DNA from: Collimonas fungivorans Ter331
Lineage (GTDB): Bacteria; Pseudomonadota; Gammaproteobacteria; Burkholderiales; Burkholderiaceae_D
NCBI RefSeq assembly: GCF_000221045.1
Contig: NC_015856.1
Location: forward strand, 3,926,542-3,990,541
Reading direction: 5' to 3'
DNA length: 64,000 bases
A program made the translations under genes and the position numbers. Positions 1 through 8,345 of this stretch are shown here, one piece after another. The notes under the pieces are model-generated. The model worked only from the letters and a program-made list of their open reading frames with translations. It did no database searches and was not told the origin of the DNA. The first letter of the stretch is position 1; each line of letters opens with the position of its first letter.

Positions 1-429
1 CAATCCCGAGCCATATAAATTGTAAATATCCACCAACTCAGAACCGTCAGCGGCGGACATGTCGTAAACATCGCTCTCGGCCTCCGCCGTGAAGGAAACG
101 ACTATCATGATCCCGCCAGTGCGCGCAGCCGTGTAGGAACCTGGCAAAATATTCACTGCGTGTGGAACAACACCAAAACCACTGTCCAACTGCATATCAA
201 ACGTGATTGAACCTTTACGGATTACATGGTGATAGAAGGCAGTCCAGATCGAAAATTGCAGCGCGTCTAAAATAAGAGTTACTTTGAACCGTTGCACACC
301 TCGATCCCAATCCATGCCATAGCGAGGTATGCCACCGGCAACATCTGTGCGCAATACACCGCCTGGCTCATCCATCGAGTAACCGGCAACGACAGGCTTT
401 ATTCCATTTGGCATAACTGGATTTGCCAT
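1..429 (-). CDS. Phage tail protein downstream of the tape measure (partial, 3' end outside window)
   Basis: The frame is open from ATG at 429 down to base 1 (143 codons, no stop), so the C-terminus is missing. The ATG overlaps the tape-measure stop (TAATG) and follows AAGGAG, which gives translational coupling. The protein begins MANPVMPNGIKPVVAGY and has alternating hydrophobic/polar beta-like segments, without signal peptide or membrane helix. Position right after the tape measure suggests a distal-tail or tail-tip component. No specific family is recognised; the tail role rests on context. Confidence 0.75.
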   Translation of the reverse strand, partial: MANPVMPNGIKPVVAGYSMDEPGGVLRTDVAGGIPRYGMDWDRGVQRFKVTLILDALQFSIWTAFYHHVIRKGSITFDMQLDSGFGVVPHAVNILPGSYTAARTGGIMIVVSFTAEAESDVYDMSAADGSELVDIYNLYGSGL

Positions 430-3218
430 TACCTGCTCCTTTGGACACTGAAATTTCTACCCATCGACCTGGATATTTTGCTGTTTGGGTCACCCAACTG
501 CACGCCGGTTGCGGCGAGGGCTTCCTCGATGATTAAGGCCCGTTCCCCATTGCTTAAACGCTGCTCAGTAACTTTTCCAATTGGCGCACTTGTCTGGTTC
601 ACAATGGTGATAGCGCCCGAACCTACTTTTTCGCTGTCAGTGCTGCTGTTCTTTGCAAGATCACGAATCACGTTTGCTTGCTGCTGCGGCAATACCATTT
701 CTTTTTCGTGGAGTTGCGTCAAAGGATTGACGCCGGCGGGAATATCGAAGCCGTCTCTGGCGGAAGCAACACTCAGCGTCGCAGAAGCAATGGCAGCCGC
801 CGCAAAGCCTTCCGCAACAGCTGTTGCCGTGGCCGCCGCCGCTGGTGCAAGTACCGGCCCAACAATCGGTATTGCAGCAGTCGAAGCGAATGCCGCAAGG
901 CCTGCCATTGCGACCATCGCTTGCGATTGCGCCGCTACCGTTCCTGCGTACATGGTGGCCGCTGTCTTGTCGATGAACAGCTTTTGAATCTGAATCTTGA
1001 TGAACGACGTAATGAACGCATCTGCAACACTGCTTGCAACGTTTTTTAAGGCATCGCCCAGATTTTCACTATAAATTATCGACTTGGAAATACTGGATGC
1101 AACGCCCTCAGTCATCGAATCAAAGGCATTTGTGAACATAGCGGCCGTGTTACCTGAGACATTCTCGGCGTTGCTCTGGTAATTTGCAAAAGCCTCGGTT
1201 GCACCGTTCAGCCAGTCACCCTGCTTTTCCTTTATTGCAGCTGTCCTGGCTGTATATGCCTCCACCTCTTTGGCATAAGTATCATTGACAACTGCAAGAT
1301 AGCTGTCGAATTGGTCCTTGGTGATTTTTTCGTTGCGCAAGTCACGCTCGAGGCCTTGACGTTCTGTCGTCTGCTTATCTTCAATCTTGCTGATGCCGGC
1401 TTGATTGTTTCGAAACTCGTCGCCCTTGCCGATGCCGGAAATTTCACGAGCATTCTGCCGATTTATAGTATCCAGATAGGCTTGCGCGGCCGTCGTAGCA
1501 TCGACGTACGATTGCGCAATTTTCTTGTTAGCTGCTTCCTCCTGAATTCCGTTCACAGCAACGTTTGACGCCGCGTCAGCACGGACTTTTGCCAGCTTTG
1601 CCTGAGCGTCTGCGATCTTACGATCGTTATTAATCTTATCCTTGCCGATCAGGTCTTCTTTCTGCAGGCGTGCAATTTCTGCTTGTAGCGCCGTTTCTTG
1701 AGCCTGGCTGTTGAGATTCAAGAATCCCAATTTTGAAGCGTAGTACTGTTGATCATCGACCAGACCAGCCGCACGCATGGCTTGCATGATTTTCTCGGCG
1801 TTCGCATACGCGCCAGTAGTGGCTTCCTGCGCTTTCCGAATTTCGTCCAGGTCTGCCGTAAGCTGGGCTTTCGCCTCCTGACCAGCGGTATTTTTCCCTT
1901 TACCCTCTTTATCCTGAGAAAGGCCTGAAATATTTATCTTCGGCTTGCCTGGCGCCGGATTGTTTCTACCCTCATTCGAATAATTCGACGGATCGGCCGG
2001 CGTCGCCGGTTGCCCGATCGACATAATGCGCGCTTGGAATTTATCCAGTTCGGCCCTTGCTCGCACCGCATCCTGCGAAACGGCATCACTGATGGCGCGA
2101 AAGCCTGTGAAGTCGAGGTGTGCAAGAGCAACAAGTTGGGCGGCAATCGCACCAATTTCACGACCGACACCGAGAAACACAAAACCAACGTCAGATCCGA
2201 CAATTGCAATCGTCTGGAATACAACGATGGCGCCATTCATCGCCGCCTTGAGTATGTCGGTTGCCGTTGCGGCCGTCGTTTCATCGCGTGCAAGATCGGC
2301 AATGATGCCCTGTACGATCGTCAGCGTCGGCACCACGCCGGCGGCCTGTACCTGCAAGAATTCCTGCATGCCTGCCGTCAGACGTGCGTTCGCCTTTGAG
2401 TAGTCGTCGGCAGCTTTGATTTGGTCGTCGGTCAGCCGGATCTGGCGTTCTCCCCCGTCTGCGAGATCATTCAAGAATGGGATGATTTCGGCACCCGACT
2501 TGCCAAATAACGCGACTGCAACAGCTGTCTTCTCCGAACCATCGGCGAACCCGGCCATTGCTCCCGCCACGGCATCCAACTGCTCGACCGGCGACATTGC
2601 CTTGAATTTCTGAAAATCCAGGCCTAGCGCGGATATGGCCGCACCGACAGCCTTCGACTCGTCGTCGGTTTTTGACAAGGATGCAGTCAATTTTATTGAC
2701 GCAGATGCAACACTGTCCAGAGACACGCCAGAAAGACTCGATGCCATGTGAAGGGACGCGATACTACTTGCTGTATCCCCCACCTTTTCAGACAACTGCT
2801 GATAGTTCGCAATTTGTTCGATGACGGCGTTGGTCGCAACGAACATCGCCCCGGCCGCCAGAACACTTGCCGCAGAGAGCGCGATGAAACTGGTGCGGAT
2901 CGTGTTGCCGATTTTTTCGCCCTTTTCGTATGCTTCCTTCAGCTTAATGGCCGAATCGGCAGCTTCCAATTGAGCCTGTGATGCACCCCGGAGGGACAAC
3001 TTAAATAGCTCGGTCTCCCGCGCCGACATACTGATAGTCTGTTGCTGCACTTGCAAACGCCCGATATAACGGTCGATTGACTGCGATGCCTTCCCAGTGG
3101 CCTCCTTGCTGGCGTCACCCAAGCCTCGGATGGAGCGCTTGGCGTCATCAAATCCAGCTTTCAGCTTCGTTGAATCCGCTGAAACCTCGATAACGCCTCT
3201 GCCGATCACATCACTCAT
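429..3218 (-). CDS. Tail tape measure protein
   Basis: 929 residues. Sets tail length and occupies the tail-tube lumen before DNA passage. The N-terminus (MSDVIGRGVIEVSADSTKL) resembles the opening seen in many siphovirus tape measures. Long Ala/Lys/Glu/Gln-rich helical stretches follow, for example around residues 440-640. Hydrophobic segments lie near residues 108-135 and 740-815, as expected for a protein that meets the host membrane on injection. It lies downstream of the frameshifted tail chaperone genes, the canonical siphovirus order. Family call is strong from size, composition and position. Confidence 0.9.
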   Translation of the reverse strand: MSDVIGRGVIEVSADSTKLKAGFDDAKRSIRGLGDASKEATGKASQSIDRYIGRLQVQQQTISMSARETELFKLSLRGASQAQLEAADSAIKLKEAYEKGEKIGNTIRTSFIALSAASVLAAGAMFVATNAVIEQIANYQQLSEKVGDTASSIASLHMASSLSGVSLDSVASASIKLTASLSKTDDESKAVGAAISALGLDFQKFKAMSPVEQLDAVAGAMAGFADGSEKTAVAVALFGKSGAEIIPFLNDLADGGERQIRLTDDQIKAADDYSKANARLTAGMQEFLQVQAAGVVPTLTIVQGIIADLARDETTAATATDILKAAMNGAIVVFQTIAIVGSDVGFVFLGVGREIGAIAAQLVALAHLDFTGFRAISDAVSQDAVRARAELDKFQARIMSIGQPATPADPSNYSNEGRNNPAPGKPKINISGLSQDKEGKGKNTAGQEAKAQLTADLDEIRKAQEATTGAYANAEKIMQAMRAAGLVDDQQYYASKLGFLNLNSQAQETALQAEIARLQKEDLIGKDKINNDRKIADAQAKLAKVRADAASNVAVNGIQEEAANKKIAQSYVDATTAAQAYLDTINRQNAREISGIGKGDEFRNNQAGISKIEDKQTTERQGLERDLRNEKITKDQFDSYLAVVNDTYAKEVEAYTARTAAIKEKQGDWLNGATEAFANYQSNAENVSGNTAAMFTNAFDSMTEGVASSISKSIIYSENLGDALKNVASSVADAFITSFIKIQIQKLFIDKTAATMYAGTVAAQSQAMVAMAGLAAFASTAAIPIVGPVLAPAAAATATAVAEGFAAAAIASATLSVASARDGFDIPAGVNPLTQLHEKEMVLPQQQANVIRDLAKNSSTDSEKVGSGAITIVNQTSAPIGKVTEQRLSNGERALIIEEALAATGVQLGDPNSKISRSMGRNFSVQRSR

Positions 3219-3279
3219 AGTACTAGGCCCAATAAAAAATAGCCCGCCAAAGCGCGCCTGTTGAATTACATACCAGCAG

Positions 3280-3902
3280 TTATTTGTTTGATTGCATTTG
3301 TAGCAGCGCCGCGTCTTCCATGGACCTAACGCACTCGAAGGTCTCGGCGCGGTCGCTGTGCGGAACTCCCATCAGCCTCATAACGACTGGCAAGGAATTG
3401 TAATCAAGCCCAGTTGCACCCGACATTCCAGTCCGCCATTGGGTCGACATCTGGATGAAGACATTCACTGCTAACAGGTTGTCAGGCCATATCTCTACAG
3501 CATCTCCACTTGCTTCTTCTAATGTCAAACCGAACGCCGCAGCCTCGGCTGCGCTCGGTCCTTTCGAGTAGAGCGCCCGGGCTGCGGCTTTCAGTTTTTT
3601 ACTTTTGCCTGCATCAGCTGGTCGATATAAGTCCGATACACGGCAAGTGCTGAACCGATGTAGTTTTCCAGCAAAAGTTCGATGGATTCCTGGTTGAATT
3701 CGTCGTCCAGATCCCACGCCTCAGCCATGGCGAGTAGCGACTCGGCGTCCGACTGGTCGGCGCGGGATTTTATGAATTCGTCCAGCGCGGATTTGGTCCG
3801 ATGTTTGAAGGTGAATTCAACGGGTACCGGCTCGCCGCCGGCGACTGGAATGCCGACCTTCGCTTTGAAAGTCGGCGCAGCTTTGAGAATCAGCTTAGCC
3901 AT
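3280..3902 (-). CDS. Tail assembly chaperone, frameshifted GT fusion form
   Basis: A -1 ribosomal frameshift on A AAA AAC at 3,594-3,600 would join the 103-residue G product to the T frame ending at 3,280, giving about 207 residues. The T part reads LKAAARALYSKG and ends LLQMQSNK; it has no good start of its own. G and GT chaperones of siphoviruses bind the tape measure and recruit tail-tube subunits in a fixed ratio set by slippage. Position directly upstream of the tape measure fits exactly. The fusion is inferred from the slippery site and the overlapping frames. Confidence 0.85.
3591..3902 (-). CDS. Tail assembly chaperone G (unshifted form)
   Basis: 103 residues starting MAKLILKAAPTFKAKVG and ending QAKVKN. 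The ATG at 3,902 overlaps the stop of the major tail protein (TAATG), so I prefer it to the longer upstream frame. This is the short, abundant partner of the chaperone pair, terminating at the TGA just after the slippery heptamer. Rich in acidic and helix-forming residues, as in tail chaperones. No other role is suggested by the sequence. Confidence 0.88.
   Translation of the reverse strand: MAKLILKAAPTFKAKVGIPVAGGEPVPVEFTFKHRTKSALDEFIKSRADQSDAESLLAMAEAWDLDDEFNQESIELLLENYIGSALAVYRTYIDQLMQAKVKN
3594..3600 (-). other. -1 programmed frameshift slippery site A AAA AAC
   Basis: On the minus strand the G frame reads GTA AAA AAC TGA. Slipping back one base on A AAA AAC continues into CTG AAA GCC and the T frame. 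This is the canonical X XXY YYZ heptamer, placed immediately before the G stop codon as in many siphoviruses. Confidence 0.88.
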
Positions 3903-4546
3903 TAGTAGCGCACCGGTTCGGCCAGCATGGACATGGTCACTTCGCACGCCATGATTTCATTGATCGTCAGCGACGGCGTCTTGTTCAGCGTGATGTACAT
4001 GTTGTAGACGATGGCCGAGCCATTCGGCAATGTGATCCGTACAGCGCGCGGCAGCCGATCGTCGTTAGCGGTCGAAGCCAGGATGTAGCCTGGTTGCGTT
4101 GGATCGTCCGCAACTGAGAAAGTCAGGCCAGATGCGCTCTTGACAGTGGGAATACGATTTTGCTTGTCGCCTTCGAGGAACTGATATTCCAGGAACTGTT
4201 GCTCACCACCGCTCGAGCTCGAATTGAGAATCTGGGACAGTTGTGTCCAGCCCGTAATCACCCGAACTGAGCCGGCACCGCCATCAGCTGGGTAGACACT
4301 GGTCAAGGAAGTGTCGATACCCAGAAGAGGAACGTCATTAACCGCGACGTTGCCAGCCTTGACGATCTTATCGGTCAAGCGTGACCATCCCGACGTCACT
4401 TCGAGGAAATCCCCAGAAACGACACCGTGCAAAGCGGCCAAGGTAGCCACACCTGGATTTGCATTCGATACGTCGGACATCGCTTTTGGCGCGCCGTAGC
4501 CAGATGCAATAGCGACCAACGCGCCATTAGGGAGAGAAATCGACAT
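3902..4546 (-). CDS. Major tail tube protein
   Basis: 214 residues starting MSISLPNGALVAIASGYGAP. The ATG at 4,546 is preferred over an upstream in-frame ATG because the extra residues do not look like coding sequence. The protein is rich in Ser, Thr, Gly and Val, consistent with the beta-sandwich fold of tail tube proteins. It lies between the tail terminator and chaperone genes, the standard position. Hairpins lie upstream at 4,574-4,614. The stop overlaps the ATG of gene G. Confidence 0.82.
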   Translation of the reverse strand: MSISLPNGALVAIASGYGAPKAMSDVSNANPGVATLAALHGVVSGDFLEVTSGWSRLTDKIVKAGNVAVNDVPLLGIDTSLTSVYPADGGAGSVRVITGWTQLSQILNSSSSGGEQQFLEYQFLEGDKQNRIPTVKSASGLTFSVADDPTQPGYILASTANDDRLPRAVRITLPNGSAIVYNMYITLNKTPSLTINEIMACEVTMSMLAEPVRY

Positions 4547-4573
4547 TTTGTTTGCCTTTCGGGAATAATAAAT

Positions 4574-4614
4574 GCCGCTCGAAAGCGGCTCTGTAGAAAT
4601 GCCCAAACAAGGGC
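4574..4614 (-). other. Two stem-loops ahead of the tail tube gene
   Basis: Minus-strand reading gives GCCC/GGGC (4,601-4,614), then GCCGCT-TTCG-AGCGGC (4,574-4,589) with a UUCG-type tetraloop followed by ATTTATTATT. The pair could be a weak intrinsic terminator or a 5' stabilising hairpin for the abundant tail-tube message. Function is inferred. Confidence 0.55.
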
Positions 4615-4624
4615 AGGATGAAAA

Positions 4625-4981
4625 CTAAGGAGAAAACCAAAAACTAAAATCTTGCCGCGTGCCGTATAAATTGGTTGTAGTTTCGTGGGTATCGACTGGT
4701 TCGCCAAGAACCGTCGCCTGCAACGGGGCAGCGGCCCGCAAGGCCTTCTTTGCCAGCCTAGCTATAGTCGATGCCTGCAAACGTGTCTCAGCCCATATGC
4801 TGACCTGCCAACGCCCATTTTCTTTGTCTGGATCAGAGCCGTCTAGGAAATTTACTGCTCTACCGCCTACACGCTGATAGGTAACATATGGCGTGACCAC
4901 ACCCTCTGGCGCCTGGTCGGGATAGACACGATTGCTCGTCAAAGCCTTCAGCGCGCTGAAAATATCCGCTTCGACGCTCAT
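4625..4981 (-). CDS. Tail terminator / completion protein (DUF3168-like)
   Basis: 118 residues, starting MSVEADIFSALKALTSNRVYPDQAPEG in outline. The features VYPDQAP, TPYVTYQRV and the late beta-rich part are typical of the DUF3168 (gpU-like) tail completion family, which caps the tail tube and joins it to the head. It follows the HK97 gp10-like gene with a 4-base overlap and precedes the tail tube gene. Family identification rests on motif pattern and gene order. Confidence 0.8.
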   Translation of the reverse strand: MSVEADIFSALKALTSNRVYPDQAPEGVVTPYVTYQRVGGRAVNFLDGSDPDKENGRWQVSIWAETRLQASTIARLAKKALRAAAPLQATVLGEPVDTHETTTNLYGTRQDFSFWFSP

Positions 4982-5382
4982 GACTCTTCGACCAAACGTT
5001 TCTTCATATTTTGCTTTCCTGCCTCGATTGCTTGATCCACCTTATCAAAGGCAGGACGAAGGAATGGTTTAGCTGCCGCATGCGACGTACCAAATTCGAG
5101 CAGATGTCCATGCGGAGCTTTTTTCTTGTTCCAAGATATACGATAGGTCTTTTGTGTTTCGCTCGAGCGCTCTGGGGAATAGACTCTATAAATCGACGAC
5201 TCAAGATTTCCTGTCACGCGACCCATGCGCGGCGGCGATGCATTTAACAGGACCTCGTCGTAAATTACAGTTGCCATCGCCGCGGCGCCAGAGAACAGCA
5301 CTTTGTCCTGAATGTTTTTTTCAAACTTGCCGAGGTCGGCAGAAAAATCTTCATTCAGTTTGACGTCAATGCTATTACCCAT
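4978..5382 (-). CDS. HK97 gp10-like head-tail joining protein
   Basis: 134 residues from ATG at 5,382 (MGNSIDVKLNEDF); 34 upstream in-frame residues overlap the previous gene and are rejected as coding. The pattern RVTGNLESSI, then the late HGHLLEFGTSHAAAKPFLRPAF is characteristic of the HK97-gp10_like family. These small proteins lie between head closure and tail terminator genes and join or complete head and tail. The stop overlaps the next start by 4 bases. Confidence 0.85.
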   Translation of the reverse strand: MGNSIDVKLNEDFSADLGKFEKNIQDKVLFSGAAAMATVIYDEVLLNASPPRMGRVTGNLESSIYRVYSPERSSETQKTYRISWNKKKAPHGHLLEFGTSHAAAKPFLRPAFDKVDQAIEAGKQNMKKRLVEES

Positions 5383-5383
5383 A

Positions 5384-5707
5384 TCAGACTCCGCTGGTGC
5401 TGGTTTCACATGCCATATCCACGTATTTCTTTCCGGTGTTATCTGGCAAAACGGCTTTAATTTCGTAGACTGTCGTTCCTTCAACGATTCTCTGCTCGAC
5501 TTTCACTGATCGATGCCGAATACGAATGCTGCACTTAGCTACTGAAACTGGCGCATTTGCCTTGATCGCCTCCAAACCACTGAGGAAACGAATATCTGCC
5601 CAAATAGTTGCATCGTCTACCCACACTTTAATGGGCTGGCCAGCTTCGTCCTGACCATCCCCCAAGCTTTGCAGCTTGACTCTATGTCGTAGCGCTCCAG
5701 CTCTCAT
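5384..5707 (-). CDS. Head closure / head-tail adaptor protein
   Basis: 107 residues starting MRAGALRHRVKLQ, the usual opening of the SPP1 gp16-like/phage head-tail joining family ('lrhrv.lq' followed by WADIRFLSG). It forms the ring below the connector that closes the filled capsid and accepts the tail. It sits between the connector (stop at 5,710) and the gp10-like gene, in the conserved siphovirus order. Confidence 0.85.
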   Translation of the reverse strand: MRAGALRHRVKLQSLGDGQDEAGQPIKVWVDDATIWADIRFLSGLEAIKANAPVSVAKCSIRIRHRSVKVEQRIVEGTTVYEIKAVLPDNTGKKYVDMACETSTSGV

Positions 5708-5709
5708 GA

Positions 5710-6000
5710 TTAACCGTTCGAAAAGTCACGCTGTTGTGTCAACAAACGTGTGACGGTTTTATTCTCGAAAATCTGAACGGTACTTTGCCCTTCCCGGTTT
5801 TCATATAAATCGCCGACAATCAGAAGCACTGCAGCAGCGACCACTGGCGGAAGCGTCAAAAATGGAGTATCCCGCTTATCGCACCATTCATTGACATATT
5901 GCTCCGCTGCGTCGATGTAGATCGCCAGCGAAGTGTCTTCGTCCGATCCGTCAATGCGCAAGTGAGCTTTGACAGTCGCCAGGGTCGTAAGAGCAGCCAT
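5710..6000 (-). CDS. Head-tail connector (HK97 gp6-like)
   Basis: 96 residues. The sequence TLATVKAHLRIDGSDEDTSLAIYIDAAEQYV has the classic signature of the gp6-like connector family (written here in outline: 'vK.hLRid...eD..l..yi.aAe.yv'). These all-helical subunits form the ring under the portal. It overlaps the upstream small gene at base 6,000 and precedes the head closure gene. Confidence 0.88.
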   Translation of the reverse strand: MAALTTLATVKAHLRIDGSDEDTSLAIYIDAAEQYVNEWCDKRDTPFLTLPPVVAAAVLLIVGDLYENREGQSTVQIFENKTVTRLLTQQRDFSNG

Positions 6001-6203
6001 TACCGTCCTTTTTTTGCAATCTTAGTTGATACTGTCTTGCTCGCAGTTTCAACTGGCTTTTCAATGATGTATTCGGCGGCGCCGCAGTCTTCCACTAGGT
6101 GTTTCGCATAAGCAGCATCTGTGCGAAGAATGTCACCCGAGGAAAGCGTGCCGTAACGATGGGTAATTACCAGCCCAATAATTTTGAGTTGTACCAAATC
6201 CAT
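6000..6203 (-). CDS. Small phage protein between capsid and connector genes
   Basis: 67 residues, MDLVQLKIIGLVITHRYG at the start and Lys-rich at the end. No family recognised. Many siphoviruses carry a short gene of this size at this position; it may assist capsid or connector assembly, which is only a positional guess. It shares base 6,000 with the next gene, suggesting translational coupling. An AAGGAGG-like site precedes the ATG. Confidence 0.7.
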   Translation of the reverse strand: MDLVQLKIIGLVITHRYGTLSSGDILRTDAAYAKHLVEDCGAAEYIIEKPVETASKTVSTKIAKKGR

Positions 6204-6253
6204 GTTGCCTCCTTGGAAATGGAGCCGCCTAACTGCTGCGGCCCCTATATGGA

Positions 6254-7585
6254 TTACGCAGGCACCAGATCGCCGTAACGTGCTGCAGCTGGTTTCTCGA
6301 CTGTCAGTGCGAGGCGGCGTTCGGCGCGAATGGTAATCAGGTTCTTGGTGAAGTTGTCGCCGTCGGAGTCCGACAGATCAACTGCGATACCTTCGCGGTT
6401 GTGCAAGGTAGCCGCTTGCGACAGGCTACCGACCCAGACACTGCCGGCTGTCATGGCATTGCTGGCGACAACTGGACGACCGAACAAGGTCGGCACCACG
6501 GTCGAACCCGGATCACCCAACAGATAACGCCCCTGGCTGTCTTTCGTCAGCCGCATGGTCCACCAGTCAGCAGTGTTCAGGATCACGACATCGGCGGGAT
6601 AATCTGCTACTGCGCAATCGCCGATCATTTTCCCGATCAGGTCAAAACGGTTAGTTGGCGACAGACCGAGAGCTGTGAGTGATGCCGCGGTATAACCGTG
6701 AGCGGTAAAGTTACCAGCCAAGGTCAAGCCGGACAGGTTTGGCGCAACGCCATTGCCAGATACCAGCTGGTTTTCGACGCGCAAATTGACGCCATAGACC
6801 ATACGGCGGTTGATGTATGCAGCCAAAGCAGCGTTGTCCATGGCCAGTTGCCGGGTAATCTTGATCCAGTGAGCCACGGTCGCCACAGGCATAGTGCCAG
6901 GCGAGAATGTGATGCTGCTTTCCGGCTTGGCTGCGCCTTCCGCAGTTTCGGCAGCGGCATTGGTGAAGACGTTTTCACGGACCCAGTCAATTGCGTTGGA
7001 GCTGGTCGGAATGCTGGTCAGCAGATCTTCGATCGTGAAGACGCGAAACGCACCTTCGACAATGCCTGGACGGCGCTCGCTGAAAGTATTGCCGACAGCA
7101 TTGGTCACTGTGTTCTTCAATTCCACGCGCGTGCGCTGGCGGCCGTCAGCCTTCAGGAAGGTGTCGTACGACGCATGCTTGACAAATTGAGTGCCGTAGC
7201 TTTGATCGGCGGGAGCATCGTCGCCTTTCAGAACACTCTTTTGTTCCAGCTGTACCATCCGGTCAGCCAAGGTGCGTTGTTCGATACCCAGCGCATCCAG
7301 TGCGGTCTTGGTATCAGCAGTCACCTTGCCGAGGCTTGCCATCTCACCGTCGGCCTTATCGGACATCGTCTTGAGTTTGGTTTCGACCGAATCAAGCGCC
7401 TTCATGATGGCCTCGCCTTCAATTACACCAGCGAAACCGAGCATGGAGAGACTGGAGAACAGGTCAGGATGTTGCAGGACGTAGCCATGCACATCCACAC
7501 CAGCCGCCTGGGCCGCAATGCCAAAGCACGAAAGAGCCACCGTAATGGCCACAAAAATAGATTTATTCCAGAATTTGGATTTCAT
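6254..7585 (-). CDS. HK97-fold major capsid protein with signal-peptide-like N-terminus
   Basis: 443 residues. Residues ~60-125 form a coiled-coil scaffold-like delta domain; the remainder has the HK97 capsid pattern, including VANAMTAG-like VVASNAMTAGSVWVGSL and the C-terminal RAERRLALTVEKPAA. The prohead protease is encoded directly upstream. Oddly the first ~28 residues look like a Sec signal (MKSKFWNKSIFVAITVALSC, then AAQAAG). The ATG at 7,585 has a good AGAGGA site; an internal ATG at 7,405 (MKALDSVETK) also has GAGG upstream and would give a conventional capsid start. Confidence 0.9.
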   Translation of the reverse strand: MKSKFWNKSIFVAITVALSCFGIAAQAAGVDVHGYVLQHPDLFSSLSMLGFAGVIEGEAIMKALDSVETKLKTMSDKADGEMASLGKVTADTKTALDALGIEQRTLADRMVQLEQKSVLKGDDAPADQSYGTQFVKHASYDTFLKADGRQRTRVELKNTVTNAVGNTFSERRPGIVEGAFRVFTIEDLLTSIPTSSNAIDWVRENVFTNAAAETAEGAAKPESSITFSPGTMPVATVAHWIKITRQLAMDNAALAAYINRRMVYGVNLRVENQLVSGNGVAPNLSGLTLAGNFTAHGYTAASLTALGLSPTNRFDLIGKMIGDCAVADYPADVVILNTADWWTMRLTKDSQGRYLLGDPGSTVVPTLFGRPVVASNAMTAGSVWVGSLSQAATLHNREGIAVDLSDSDGDNFTKNLITIRAERRLALTVEKPAAARYGDLVPA

Positions 7586-7601
7586 AAAGTCCTCTTAAAT
7601 T

Positions 7602-7626
7602 AAAAAAGCCACCTGGATAGGTGGCT
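7602..7626 (-). terminator. Intrinsic-terminator-like hairpin between protease and capsid genes
   Basis: Minus-strand AGCCACCT-ATCC-AGGTGGCT followed by a run of T (7,602-7,607). A perfect 8-bp stem with a T tract fits a rho-independent terminator. It lies 17 bases before the capsid ATG, within the late operon, so it must be read through by an antiterminated polymerase or act as an RNA-processing or stabilising stem. Confidence 0.75.
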
Positions 7627-7646
7627 CGGTTTCGCGGAATGTACGT

Positions 7647-8345
7647 TTATGCAGCGATACGGGAGATTTTTTCCAATATTGCTTTCATTTGCTTCGTATC
7701 CCCCTGCTCGCCTGGATCACCCGAGTGGAACAAGGTTTTAACGCGGGCCACCAACGCCATAGCAGCCCCTTTGCTGAAACCACCTGCATCCCGCAAGAGG
7801 TATTCAAGATCACGAACGGTTTCGACTTCGGCTATAGCAGCATCCATGCCGCCCGATTTAACGCTGCTGATCCGCGCCACGTTGTCCGCCGGCATGGCGG
7901 TCACCGACACTTCCACCAGGCGCGTCCATTTGCGGATCACCCGACCGTTCTCGATTTCGTCGTAATCGCCTTTCTTGACATAGCCGCCGATGCTCAGACC
8001 GTCAATCGTGCCGTGTAACATCGCGGCGCGTACGTCAGCGGAAATGGACATGCCTGGTGTAAGCTCACCGGACACCAATAAGCCATGATCATCTTCGCTG
8101 ACACGATCGAACTTGCCGATAGGCAGTAAGCCGGCGCCATTCGAGAATGGGCTCTGCCAGGAATGCTCCAGGTACATCAATGGCTTTCCGTTGGCACGCA
8201 GTGTGGATTCAAACGCGCCCTTGACGATGGTATCGCCGTAGCTGTCCACACCGCCGAAAACACTGGCATAACCGGTAAATTTTCCGGTTTCACCATCCAT
8301 CTTCAACTCAACATCATTGAGCTTGAGGGTTTTTTGTAGCAACAT
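7647..8345 (-). CDS. Prohead maturation protease (HK97 family)
   Basis: 232 residues from ATG at 8,345 (MLLQKTLKLNDVELK), chosen because GGAGG lies 5 bases upstream; the frame stays open further upstream without such a site. Motifs FTGYASVFGGVDSYGD, KGAFESTL, MYLEHSW (candidate catalytic His) and GLSIGGY (candidate Ser) match the HK97 prohead serine protease family, which trims the capsid N-terminal domain during maturation. Overlaps the portal gene stop by 32 bases. Confidence 0.9.
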   Translation of the reverse strand: MLLQKTLKLNDVELKMDGETGKFTGYASVFGGVDSYGDTIVKGAFESTLRANGKPLMYLEHSWQSPFSNGAGLLPIGKFDRVSEDDHGLLVSGELTPGMSISADVRAAMLHGTIDGLSIGGYVKKGDYDEIENGRVIRKWTRLVEVSVTAMPADNVARISSVKSGGMDAAIAEVETVRDLEYLLRDAGGFSKGAAMALVARVKTLFHSGDPGEQGDTKQMKAILEKISRIAA

